From CAYUQT01 sp964596165 (GTDB lineage Bacteria; Planctomycetota; Phycisphaerae; UBA1845; JAFGLZ01): 64,000 bases of DNA. Both the position numbers and the translations under genes were made by a program. This document shows positions 55,083 through 63,819 of this stretch, one piece after another (the stretch's first letter is position 1; every line of letters begins with the position of its first letter). The stretch lies in assembly GCA_964596165.1 (NCBI GenBank), contig CAZQTW010000032.1, forward strand, positions 1 to 64,000, given 5' to 3'. The notes beneath the pieces were generated by a model. It had not been told where the DNA came from. It saw only the letters and a list, made by a program, of their open reading frames with translations, and did not search any database.

Positions 55083-56000
55083 CTACCCGGACCTTTTGTG
55101 AGTACGCCGGGTTCCGTCCGGATTCAGCTTGGCCTCGCTCTTGATCCCCAACGTGCCACTGTACTCGATCTCGAAGTAGACCTCCGGCTTGTCGAGGCTC
55201 TGGGCCTTGCCCGACCGAACGGTCCCCCTCCGTTCAATCATCTCCACCTCGATGATCTTGCCTGCCTTGACGATCTCGCTCGCGGCGTCCGCGACGGGCT
55301 TCGGCAGGTCCCGAGGGGCCATCTTGGTCTCGACTTTGAGGATCGTCCCGTCCGGCGCCAGGGCGACCTCCAGCTCCTTGCCGCCGTCGTTCAGCTTCGC
55401 CTCGTAGATCTTCGAGAAATGTTTGAGTGCGGTCTTTGTCGAGACGATGGTGGCGCTCGGGAAGGCCTTCTTGATGTGCGACTCGACGGGGGCATTGTCT
55501 GACGTGGCGGCCCCCTTGTGAACCCTGCGGGTCCCGTCGGGATTCAGCGTGGCCTCGCTCTTGATCCCCAACGTGCCCTTGTACTCGATCTCGAAATACG
55601 TCTCCGGCTTGTCGAGGCTGTGGGCCTTGCCCGACCGAAGGGTCCCCCTCCGCTCGATCATTTCCACTTCGACGATCTTGCCTCCCTTGGCGATCTGGGC
55701 CGCGGCGTCGGCGACGGCCTTCGGCAGATCCTGGGCGGTAATCTGGGTCTCGACCTTGAGGATCGTGCCGTCCGGCGCCAGGGCGACCTCCATCTCCTTG
55801 CCGCTGTCGTTCAGCTTCACCTCATAGATCTTCGAGAAATGCTTGAGTGCGGTCTTTGTCGAAACGATGGTGGCATTCGGAAAGGCCTTCTTGATGTGCG
55901 ATTCGACGGAGGCATTGTCCGCCTTGGCGGCCACCTGATGGCCACAGAAAAGAACGACCAAGGCACCCAACATCCCGCGGGTCGCGTACCTCAGCGCCAT
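55083..56000 (-). CDS. Secreted protein with two nearly identical PepSY-like domains
   Basis: 305 residues; GGGAGG before the ATG; signal peptide MLGALVVLFCGHQVAAKA. Residues ~28-165 and ~166-305 are tandem copies: VESHIKKAFPNATIVSTKTA / VESHIKKAFPSATIVSTKTA, KHFSKIYEVKLNDSGKEMEV / KHFSKIYEAKLNDGGKELEV, with only scattered changes. The pattern fits PepSY_like domains of periplasmic proteins, which may bind metal or inhibit proteases. The near identity, visible also at DNA level, shows a recent duplication. 11 bp downstream of the outer-membrane gene. Confidence 0.8.
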   Translation of the reverse strand: MALRYATRGMLGALVVLFCGHQVAAKADNASVESHIKKAFPNATIVSTKTALKHFSKIYEVKLNDSGKEMEVALAPDGTILKVETQITAQDLPKAVADAAAQIAKGGKIVEVEMIERRGTLRSGKAHSLDKPETYFEIEYKGTLGIKSEATLNPDGTRRVHKGAATSDNAPVESHIKKAFPSATIVSTKTALKHFSKIYEAKLNDGGKELEVALAPDGTILKVETKMAPRDLPKPVADAASEIVKAGKIIEVEMIERRGTVRSGKAQSLDKPEVYFEIEYSGTLGIKSEAKLNPDGTRRTHKRSG

Positions 56001-56011
56001 GCCAAACCTCC

Positions 56012-57010
56012 CTACTTGGTTCCAAAAACGTATTTGACCCCCACACCGATATCCGGTGTCTCGTCATGATCGTCAAGACCCACGCGAATACTCGCGCCCA
56101 GGGTATGATGCTTAATCAACTCCCGTTGAATACCCAGCTCCAACGTGTTGACGTTGCCTACCCCATCCTGCTCGCTGCTCCGGCAGAAGTAATCGGCGAT
56201 GAACAGTGTCTTGCTGTCGATGATCGGGTGGTCATAGCCGACGCCCACGGCCCATTGAAAGTGCCGCAGTTCCTCAATATTGTGCCCGTTCGCCGTCTTG
56301 AGCATGCCGTTAACGTGCACGCGGTGCAGGCCGAAGCTCTTGGTGAGGATAAGGTTCAACTCGCCGTCCACTCCGCTGGAATCCACACCCGACGGCGCCC
56401 GGATCGCCGCACCCACGGCGAAGCCGGGGTACCAGTCCTTGTCCCTCCAGAGGCAGTACTTAGCGATGATTTCCAGGTCGCCGTTGCCCGTCACGTGGCC
56501 ATCGCCGATGTCGATCGGCAACGAAAGCCCCACCTCGAGATTGCTCGCCAATCCGTACTTGATCTCGTAGATGTTGTAAAGAACGGTATCGTCCTTATCC
56601 ACGTTCTTTGACTGACCGAACTTCTTCGTGGACCAATCGAAGGTAATTTGCACCTCGAGTTCGCCCTGCTCAGCGACGTTGATGTCTTCGATCATCACCG
56701 GGGCGTCGATGCCCGGCCGCTCCTCCTCCTCGGCGGGCATCGGGGCCATCTTGGTCACCGAAGTCGACTCTTCAATGGTGTCGCCCTCGGCGGCGGGTTC
56801 AGCCTTCGGAAGCTCCGTGGCATAGCTGGGCTTCTGCGAGGGGGCCTGGATGCGGGTGGAACCCGGTCCCTTGGCCACGGCCCCCGACCGCTCGGCACCG
56901 GCCGCGTCGCTTGGGGACACCTTCGCAATCGGTGCGATCATCCCAATCACAATCAACGCGTGAGTCCATGGTCGCCTGACCCTCAAACGAGGCGCCTTCA
57001 CCGTACACAT
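56012..57010 (-). CDS. Outer membrane beta-barrel/transporter-like protein
   Basis: 332 residues; GGAGG 8 nt before the ATG. A signal-like segment (THALIVIGMIAPIAKVS) is followed by a Pro/Glu-rich linker to about residue 105, then alternating beta-strand sequence: GELEVQITFDWSTKKFGQSK, EIKYGLASNLEVGLSLPIDI, NGDLEIIAKYCLW, and ending VGVKYVFGTK. Similar barrels include MetA-pathway phenol-degradation-type proteins (Phenol_MetA_deg). Substrate unknown. Cotranscribed with the PepSY-like gene. Confidence 0.7.
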   Translation of the reverse strand: MCTVKAPRLRVRRPWTHALIVIGMIAPIAKVSPSDAAGAERSGAVAKGPGSTRIQAPSQKPSYATELPKAEPAAEGDTIEESTSVTKMAPMPAEEEERPGIDAPVMIEDINVAEQGELEVQITFDWSTKKFGQSKNVDKDDTVLYNIYEIKYGLASNLEVGLSLPIDIGDGHVTGNGDLEIIAKYCLWRDKDWYPGFAVGAAIRAPSGVDSSGVDGELNLILTKSFGLHRVHVNGMLKTANGHNIEELRHFQWAVGVGYDHPIIDSKTLFIADYFCRSSEQDGVGNVNTLELGIQRELIKHHTLGASIRVGLDDHDETPDIGVGVKYVFGTK

Positions 57011-57171
57011 GTTCGTGATCCTCCACTCGCAGGGGGGTAAACTGCAAGCTGCACCCCAACCTTCAGTTCTCCGCCATCAAGACAGTCCACTGCCTTGACC
57101 GATTGCGCCTGAGGTTCTCGCGGTGTCGTCTCATCGCGCCACGGCCGACACCCCGTTTGCTCGACGGATGC

Positions 57172-57372
57172 CTATTGGTGGTTCGATTGCTGTTGCCCGT
57201 TGCCCCAAAGCAAGTTGTTTATCAGCGAGAGCTCAAAGGGTACCTGCCAACCGCCATACAAGAAGCTGCCGACAACGCTATTGAGCAGCGCATCCAGTCC
57301 AACGCATCCGCCGCAGGTCGTACCACCCGACAGCGCAACGAGCAAAAGCACACCCAACAGGCGTCGTCTCAC
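57172..57372 (-). CDS. Small secreted protein
   Basis: 66 residues, GTG start with GGAGGAG upstream. MRRRLLGVLLLVALSGGTTC is a signal sequence that may be cut or lipidated at one of the Cys (TTCGGCVG). The mature part GLDALLNSVVGSFLYGGWQV is hydrophobic and the end is Gln/Asn-rich. Precedes the outer-membrane and PepSY-like genes by 160 bp. Function unknown. Confidence 0.65.
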   Translation of the reverse strand: MRRRLLGVLLLVALSGGTTCGGCVGLDALLNSVVGSFLYGGWQVPFELSLINNLLWGNGQQQSNHQ

Positions 57373-57845
57373 GATTTCTCCTCCGGGAATCAGGGACTCG
57401 GTGTCCTCAGCACCCGCACCGCGCGCCGTCGGCGCTGAGGCATTGGTAAGTAGTCTACTAAGTCCAGGCAGTTCTCCCCATTACGACTAGATTACAAACC
57501 CGTAATGCGGGAATGCGCAGCCTGAACGCGGGCTGGGGACGCCGGCATCTGAGCCGCGAGGTTCATGCCTCGCATGACTCACCGGGAGGAATTTCCTGTC
57601 CTGCAATGACTTGCCAGATACGCTCATGCCGCCTTGGGTCCGCCAGCCAAGTCCGGGGCGCAATGAAGAAGGGGGGCAGGTAGGATGCCCGCGCCCCAAG
57701 ACAGGGCGAGTCTCCAACCGAAAACAGAATTCGTGGCAGACCCCTGACGGCGCTATCCTGTAACATGTGCCTGTGCTCTCTGGTTATGATGTTCAGAATA
57801 GTGAGGTGTCTTGGTCGCGTCGGGCGACCGCCCGGGAGTTCACCG
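57373..57845. other. Intergenic region between divergent operons
   Basis: About 470 bp separating the small secreted protein/porin/PepSY genes (minus) from the two-component system (plus). No gene is supported. A small hairpin-prone segment (CCCGTAATGCGGG) is at about 57500. Regulator sites of the two-component system are expected here. Confidence 0.4.
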
Positions 57846-58523
57846 GTGCGAATTCTGGTTATCGATGATGAGCCCGGTGTGGCCGCATTCGTGGAGAAGG
57901 GGCTTCGAGAGGCCTCGTTCGCCGTGGATGTGGCCCGCGATGGGATTACCGGCGACCATCTTGCCCGTACGGAAGAGTACGACCTCATCGTGCTGGACCT
58001 CATGCTGCCGGGAAAAGACGGTTTTTCGATTCTAAGAGGGCTGCGCGAGCGGGGGGTCCAGACACCGATCATCTGTCTGACGGCGCGGGACGCGGTGGAC
58101 GATCGGGTCAAGGGCCTGAACCTCGGCGCGGATGACTACCTTTCCAAGCCGTTCAGCTTCTCCGAACTCCTGGCGCGGATCCATGCTCTGCTACGCCGCG
58201 GTCAGAAGGTGGCGATCAACCCCATCACGATCGCGGACCTGACGGTGGATGTCCTCGCGCGAAGCGTTCATCGCGGAGGCAAGCGGATCGACATGTCGCC
58301 CCGAGAGTATGCTTTTCTAGAGTATCTCGCCCGAAACGCCGGGCAGATCCTGTCCCGGACGATGATTCTGGAGCACGTGTGGGACATGACGCAGGACCCG
58401 CTCACCAACGTGGTGGACGTGCATATCAACCGTTTACGCAAGAAAGTCGATCACGGGTACGACAAGCCCCTGATCCATACCATTCGCGGCGTCGGCTATG
58501 TCCTCAGAGAAGACCAAGCGTAA
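57846..58523 (+). CDS. OmpR/CusR-family response regulator
   Basis: 225 residues from GTG 57846 (GGGAG upstream). Receiver domain: VRILVIDDEPGVAAFVEKGL, phosphorylation Asp in DLIVLDLMLPGKDG, Thr in CLTARD, Lys in YLSKPFSFSEL. Winged-helix DNA-binding domain at the end: RIDMSPREYAFLEYLARNAG and TNVVDVHINRLRKKVD. The frame is open to 57765 but the receiver starts right at the GTG. Overlaps the kinase gene by 26 bp. Confidence 0.95.
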   Translation: MRILVIDDEPGVAAFVEKGLREASFAVDVARDGITGDHLARTEEYDLIVLDLMLPGKDGFSILRGLRERGVQTPIICLTARDAVDDRVKGLNLGADDYLSKPFSFSELLARIHALLRRGQKVAINPITIADLTVDVLARSVHRGGKRIDMSPREYAFLEYLARNAGQILSRTMILEHVWDMTQDPLTNVVDVHINRLRKKVDHGYDKPLIHTIRGVGYVLREDQA

Positions 58524-59928
58524 GAGGAAGCCGCTCACGATCGGCGTTCGCCTGACGTTGTGGGGCGCGGGCATGACGCTGCTCGTCTGTCTGCTGATGT
58601 CCGCCGTGCTGTATGTGGGGATGTACTACTCGTTGTTGCGCGAAGTGGATGGATTTGTCCATGGCGAAGTGAGAGAGCTCACCGCACTCGTGAAGGAGCA
58701 TCCCGGCGACTATGCGGCCGCCCAGAAGGCCATTCGCCTGGAGCTGGGAAGCCGTCCTCGCGCCGACCTGAGTTTCCGCGTGTTTGATGCCCGGGGTCGG
58801 TTGCTGATCTCCAGTGATCCCAACGACAAGGGTGATCAATGGTTCCCTCTGCCTTCCGATTTCGAGAGCCTGCTGGCGCACCGGTACTACCTCACCGTGC
58901 ATCCTCCGGGCAAGGCCCATCCGATTCGGACGTGCAGTATGACGCTGCCGCAGCCCGACGGAACCCTCCTGATTGCCCAGGCCGGATACCTCCTCGACCA
59001 CATGAGCCAATCCCTGGCCTACCTGCGGCGGAACTGCGGCATTGCCCTGACGGTGGTCGTGGTGCTTGCCCTGGTGGTCAGCCGGTTCATGGCCTACCGC
59101 AGCCTGCGCTCCGTGGACCTGATGACGGCCACCGCCATGCGCATTGGGACTCGCCGATTGACCGATCGACTCCCCCGGACGGGTAACGGCGACGAGATCG
59201 ACCGGCTGGCCGAGACGCTCAACAACATGCTGGATCGAATCGAGTCGCACGTGCGGCGCCTTCAGCAGTTCACGGCCGATGCTTCCCACGAGTTGCGATC
59301 GCCGCTGGCGGCCTTGCGCGGAAATGCCGAGGTTGCGCTGACGAGCGCCCGATCGGCCGACGATCTGCGGCACGTCATCGAAGACAGCGTCGAACACTAC
59401 GATCGTCTCAGCCGAATTGCGGAGGATCTGTTGCTGCTGGCTCGGGTGGATGCGGGCGAGAACATCCTCAGGCCCGAGCGCATCCGTCTGGACAAGGCCG
59501 TCGAGGACGTGGTGGATCTTTACGCACCGCTCGCGGCCGATCGAAAGATCGAGTTGCAGTTCGACCGGCGTCAGGAGATCGTGCTTCGCGCCGACGGGGC
59601 TCGCGTTCGACAGGTCGTCGGTAACCTCATCGACAACGCCATCAAGTACACGGAAGGACCCGGCCGGATCGAGGTCTCCTTGACCGCCTCCAATGGGCAC
59701 GCTCGGATCGGAGTCCGCGATACCGGCGTCGGGATCCCGTCCGACGAACTGCCGCACGTCTTCGACCGCTTCTACCGCGTCGATCGCTCGCGATCGCTTC
59801 GGCGCGCACCGGGCTCGGGCCTCGGCCTGCCGATCTGCCGGTCGATCATCGAGGCCCACGGCGGCCGAATCGACCTGGAGAGCAAGTACGGCGAAGGCAC
59901 TACGGCAACCGTCGTACTCCCGCTGTGA
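58498..59928 (+). CDS. Sensor histidine kinase (CusS-like, HAMP)
   Basis: 476 residues. Helix 1 at ~20-42, a periplasmic sensor of about 135 residues, helix 2 at ~178-198, HAMP (LMTATAMRIGTRRLTDRLPR), dimerisation domain with the phospho-His in TADASHELRSPLAALRGNAE, and ATPase motifs N-box LIDNAIKYTEGPG, G1 VRDTGVGIPSDELPHVFDRF, G2 GSGLGLPICRSIIEAHGG. Layout resembles heavy-metal sensor kinases. Coupled to the regulator; targets may be the divergent porin/PepSY operon or the RND efflux genes 3 kb away. Confidence 0.95.
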   Translation: MSSEKTKRKRKPLTIGVRLTLWGAGMTLLVCLLMSAVLYVGMYYSLLREVDGFVHGEVRELTALVKEHPGDYAAAQKAIRLELGSRPRADLSFRVFDARGRLLISSDPNDKGDQWFPLPSDFESLLAHRYYLTVHPPGKAHPIRTCSMTLPQPDGTLLIAQAGYLLDHMSQSLAYLRRNCGIALTVVVVLALVVSRFMAYRSLRSVDLMTATAMRIGTRRLTDRLPRTGNGDEIDRLAETLNNMLDRIESHVRRLQQFTADASHELRSPLAALRGNAEVALTSARSADDLRHVIEDSVEHYDRLSRIAEDLLLLARVDAGENILRPERIRLDKAVEDVVDLYAPLAADRKIELQFDRRQEIVLRADGARVRQVVGNLIDNAIKYTEGPGRIEVSLTASNGHARIGVRDTGVGIPSDELPHVFDRFYRVDRSRSLRRAPGSGLGLPICRSIIEAHGGRIDLESKYGEGTTATVVLPL

Positions 59929-60138
59929 TGGAGTGTCTCCCTCGCGGGTGCCTTGGGGCCGTCCGGAAGATGACGGGTAATTCATTTCTCCATCACCGTG
60001 ACGTCATCATCCACCTGCTACCTTGTTTCACGTAAGGCGAGCCCGAGGCCGGCCAATCGGAGCGGGAGAACCATGTGGTCGGCTGCACACGGGGGACGTC
60101 CGGTTCCCGAGTTGTTCGGATTCTAAGGAGGACACCGA

Positions 60139-60300
60139 ATGCTGCGTCGTTGGCTTGATCGTTACAGGTATCTTGTCGTACTGGCCATACTGACGCTTCC
60201 GGCCCTGGCGCTGGGCGGCTGCGGTCTCGAGCGATGGCTGATTCCGATCGGCGTGAGCGTAGCAACCTACCTTGGCCTGCAATTGATGCGGTCCGCATGA
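60139..60300 (+). CDS. Small lipoprotein
   Basis: 53 residues, with AAGGAGG upstream of ATG 60139. YLVVLAILTLPALALGGC is a lipobox, and the mature part GLERWLIPIGVSVATYLGLQ is one hydrophobic segment. Built like the small proteins at 53079 and 57172: lipobox or Cys-rich cleavage site plus a short hydrophobic tail. It follows the kinase gene by 210 bp and is closed by its own terminator. Function unknown. Confidence 0.72.
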   Translation: MLRRWLDRYRYLVVLAILTLPALALGGCGLERWLIPIGVSVATYLGLQLMRSA

Positions 60301-60374
60301 CCTGAAACGAGGAGGGTGATTCAAAGCGGGGAACGTCTTCCATCAACGACTACCCCAGTCCCCTCTGGGGACAA

Positions 60375-60409
60375 GGGGGCGAGTAAAGGCTACTCGTCCC
60401 CTTTCTTGT
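60375..60409 (+). terminator. Intrinsic terminator downstream of the small lipoprotein gene
   Basis: GGGGGCGAGTA (60375-60385) and TACTCGTCCCC (60391-60401) form an 11-bp stem with one G-U, loop AAGGC, then TTTCTTGTT. Confidence 0.8.
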
Positions 60410-60437
60410 TCCCTCTGTTGTACGCAGGGTCTTCGGC

Positions 60438-61727
60438 CTACACCACGATTTCTTCCTTCTCGACGTCGAACTTGGCCGTCTTGCCGTTGCGGAAGGCCAG
60501 CATGCCCATTTGCAGGGCGGTCTGGACGTGATAGCCCATCTCGGCGTGGCTCCAAGGCTGCTGTCGCGTCTTGCAGCAATCGAGCCAGTTCTTCATGAAG
60601 AGTTCCTGGTTCAGTTCGTGTTCGATTCGAACGCGTTTGACCGGCATCTTGGAGCCCATGTTGGGGATCACGACCAGGTCGTTTCCCTCGACGGTGATGG
60701 TGGCCTCCCATCCTCGGAAGACCGGCGAGCACAAGCCGCCGCGCCGCTTCTCGTTGGGCGGATAGTCGTTCCCCTGCGTGCAAAGCACGGCGACGGTCAT
60801 CTTGCCGTCATACTCGATGAACATGTGGAACGAGTCGGGCACCTCGCGCTCCTGATACCGGTACTTGCCGCCCATCGAGACCACGGCCGTCGGGAACTTC
60901 ACGCCCAGGACGTGGACCACCGGCGTCAGGACGTGCGGATCGAGGTCGGTCACCGGGCCGCCCGAGTAATCCTCGTACATCCGCCATCGGAAGAATCGGC
61001 TGACGTCGAAGTCGCGTTTGGGCCGGTCGCCGAGGAACGCCTCCCAGTTGAGATCCTTGCCGGGCTTGGCGTTGGGATCGTCGATGGGCATGCCGCGCTC
61101 GCCCCAGTCGCCGACGCGAAAGTAGCCGCATTCGGCATGGATCGGCTGGCCGATCACGCCCTCCTCCACCATCTTGCGAGCCTGGTGCCAGGCCGCGTCG
61201 GACATGTATTGGGCTCCGACCTGGACGACCCGTTGGAGCCGTTTGACCTCGTGGGCCATCTTCTTGGTCAGTTCGAACTGGCTCCAATGGCTGAGCGGCT
61301 TCTCGACGTAGATGTCCTTGCCCGCGACGGCCGCGTCGATAACCTGCTGGGCATGGTGATGGTCCGGCGTGGCGATCACGACGACGTCCACCTGCTTGTC
61401 GGCCAGGAGTTCGTGATGGCTATCGTAGGGCTTGGCGTTGTAGGTCTTCGCCGCCTTTTCCAGCCGGGGCCGATAGATATCACAGACGGCCACGACGTCC
61501 AACGGCGTACCCTGCTTCTTGAGGTTGAGCAACGCGCCGATCAGCGAGTTGCCGCGCCCGCCGCAGCCGATCAGCCCGACGCCGATCCGCTCGCCGGCGC
61601 CGAGCACACCCGTCTAAAGCAGCGATTGAGTCCCGATCGCCGCGTGGGCCGTGGCCACCCCCGCCGCCGCCACGGCACCGGTTGAATGCAAGAAGTCTCG
61701 CCGTGTCATGGTTTCGTTGCCGTTCAT
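60438..61727 (-). pseudogene. Gfo/Idh/MocA oxidoreductase gene with in-frame amber codon after the TAT leader
   Basis: The enzyme part (389 codons from GTG 61607) is intact: RIGVGLIGCGGRGNSLIGAL, DVVVIATPDHHHAQQ, IYVEKPLSHWSQFELTKKMA and a complete C-terminal domain. Upstream in the same frame lies a twin-arginine leader, MTRRDFLHSTGAVAAAGVAT (ATG 61709, or 61727), joined to the enzyme through GTQSLL-TAG-TGVLGAGERI. The TAG (61614-61616) separates leader and enzyme. Either the gene is newly broken, the sequence has an error, or translation restarts at GTG 61607, giving a cytosolic enzyme. All sister proteins here have an uninterrupted leader. Confidence 0.85.
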
Positions 61728-61992
61728 TCTCACCGGTTCGGATGCCACGGTAGATTCCTCCTCATCAGAATGGCCTGACGCGATAGGGATACCCGGCGTT
61801 TGCTCGACCGGGGTTGTGAGTATCCTAGGGCCGTCGCCGTGGACAGGTCAATCGGGGCAAAGACTGTCGGTCGCCCATGCGACGGCGATTGCGCAGGGCT
61901 GCACCCTGGTCCGCAAGGAACCGGGTCCGCCGACGACGTCCGTTCCTGCGACGAATCCGGTGTCTCAGACGGACACTGTGCCGAAGTAGAGA
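61728..61992. other. Intergenic region without a recognised gene
   Basis: No supported gene; holds the leader of the amber-interrupted oxidoreductase gene. With the hairpin at 61993-62029, the gap to the next gene is about 360 bp. Confidence 0.4.
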
Positions 61993-62029
61993 GCCCCGAC
62001 TCTCGGTCGGTCAACCCGAGAGTCGGGGC
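61993..62029 (-). terminator. Strong hairpin downstream of the next oxidoreductase gene
   Basis: A perfect 14-bp stem (61993-62006 with 62016-62029, GCCCCGACTCTCGG) and a 9-nt loop, about 60 nt after the stop of the minus-strand gene at 62092. Only a weak U-containing tail (TCTCTACTT) follows. Confidence 0.6.
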
Positions 62030-62091
62030 ATGTCTGTCGATGGGAATACTGACGGGCCTTCACGCCACCTGGATCTGGAACGTCGGCCTCG

Positions 62092-63459
62092 TCAGCCCGC
62101 TCGCATCTCGCGCTTCTTCGGGTCCCATACCATGCACTTTCGCTGCTTGAAGCCCTCGTTGGCCAGGTTGACCGCCACGACCGCGGTCCAGCCCAGTTCC
62201 GGCGGGCAGTTGAGGAGCTTCGGGTTGTTCTCGCGGATGGCGACGTGATGGTTCTTGTGGTGCAGCGCCTGATCCTCGCCGCCCGACTTCTTGTGCTCGT
62301 AGATGGGCTTCTTCCAATCCGGCTTCTTCTCGTTCTGCGGGTAGACCGTGAAGCCGGACTTCTCGAAGACCAGGGTGGCCTCGAAACCGCGGATGCAATG
62401 CTCGATATCGCGGTGGTTCGCCATCGTCCCCAGGACGTGGATCGTCATGCCTTCCTTGATCACGTCGTTCTTGGGGTATTCGAGCACCATCTCGAAGTTG
62501 TCGGGAACGTCGCGTCCGTCCGGCCAGCAAAAGATGCCGCCCATGCCGACGCCGCATACCGGATCTCTCAGGTTCAGCGCCACCATCATCCGGGCAATGC
62601 GGTGGACGAACAGGTCGGTCGCGATACCGCCCGAATAATCCCAGTAGTTCCGCCAGTCGTAGTACCGGCGGGCGTCCCACGGGCGTTTCTTGGCCGGCCC
62701 GAGCCACATGTCCCAGTCGAGGTCGGCCGGTTTGGGGTCGCTACTAGGCTTGCCCGTCCGCCACAGGCCGAGTGCGTTATTGAAGTTGCCTTTGTCGTCG
62801 GAGTACCGACGGACATAGGAGGTCTGTGCGTGAACAATCTGTCCGAGGTGGCCCTGCTTGATGTAGTTGTAGGCCGCCCGGTAGCTGTCGTCGCTCATGC
62901 CTTGAATGCCGACCTGAACGATGTTGCCCGTCTTGCGGATCACGTCGAGGAGCTCATTCGCCTCGGGAATATGGTGCGTGAACGGTTTCTCGAGGTACAA
63001 GTACTTGCCCGCCAGGCAGGCATCGATGCCTTGCTGGGCGTGCCAGTGCTCGGGCGTGCAGACGACGACTTTGTCCACGTCGTCGCGTTCGAGAAGCTTG
63101 CGATAATCCTTGATTGCCACGGGCCTGTTGCCGAATTCCTTTTCCACCGCCGCGGCGTATTCGTTCATCCGGGTTTCGTAGCAGTCACAGACGGCCGTGA
63201 TCTTGATCTTGTCTTCGGCGGCGATTCTCTTGAGCGCCCCGCGGTGAGCACCGGCAATGCCGCCGCAGCCGATGATCCCGATGGTGATCGTGTCGTTCGC
63301 TCCGAGCTTGCGCCGCGCCTTGGCCTTGCTCGTATCCGTGTGGGGCACGGCCGCTCCGACCTTGCCCGTGGCCGCACATCCGCCGATGCCCGCAATTGCC
63401 AGGCCCAGGGCGGATTTCTGAAGCAAGTCGCGTCGAGATAGACCCTTGTTCTGATCCAC
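62092..63459 (-). CDS. TAT-exported Gfo/Idh/MocA oxidoreductase, probable lipoprotein
   Basis: 455 residues. LSRRDLLQKSALGLAIAGIG is a twin-arginine leader that ends in GGCAATG, a lipobox-like cleavage site, so the enzyme may be a TAT lipoprotein. Rossmann motif TIGIIGCGGIAGAHRGALKR, EKP motif in LYLEKPFTHHIPEANE, and a sugar-binding second domain with GGIATDLFVHRIARMMVAL. GGAGGTG upstream of the ATG. Substrate unknown. Confidence 0.92.
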   Translation of the reverse strand: MDQNKGLSRRDLLQKSALGLAIAGIGGCAATGKVGAAVPHTDTSKAKARRKLGANDTITIGIIGCGGIAGAHRGALKRIAAEDKIKITAVCDCYETRMNEYAAAVEKEFGNRPVAIKDYRKLLERDDVDKVVVCTPEHWHAQQGIDACLAGKYLYLEKPFTHHIPEANELLDVIRKTGNIVQVGIQGMSDDSYRAAYNYIKQGHLGQIVHAQTSYVRRYSDDKGNFNNALGLWRTGKPSSDPKPADLDWDMWLGPAKKRPWDARRYYDWRNYWDYSGGIATDLFVHRIARMMVALNLRDPVCGVGMGGIFCWPDGRDVPDNFEMVLEYPKNDVIKEGMTIHVLGTMANHRDIEHCIRGFEATLVFEKSGFTVYPQNEKKPDWKKPIYEHKKSGGEDQALHHKNHHVAIRENNPKLLNCPPELGWTAVVAVNLANEGFKQRKCMVWDPKKREMRAG

Positions 63460-63819
63460 AGCTCACCTCCGGCGGGCAACACCCGCACTGAAAAGACAAC
63501 ACGATGACTCTCCGTTGCGCCTCTCGCCAAAACGAAAATAATGACAGCTTCCGGCGTCCTCGTCCAGAGGTCGGGCACATTTGTTCTTCGGCGTTCTGAG
63601 CGGGAGCAGGCGCGCCGAATACGGCTACGTGCGGTCCGAAGGATGCGTTCCCCGAAAGGAAGGGCGGCCAATCATCACGGTTGACATCCACCAGGTCAGG
63701 GATACAATTACGATAACGAATGGCGGGTACGGGAGTTGGGGGAGCACGGCGAGACGCGAGGACCCCGGAACCGCCGGCCAGTCTCTGTTTCGTCGCATTC
63801 GAGGAGGGGAACGGCAGGT
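63460..63819. other. Intergenic region between divergent genes
   Basis: About 360 bp with no supported gene; carries the promoters of the divergent oxidoreductase and SUMF1-like genes. Confidence 0.4.
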
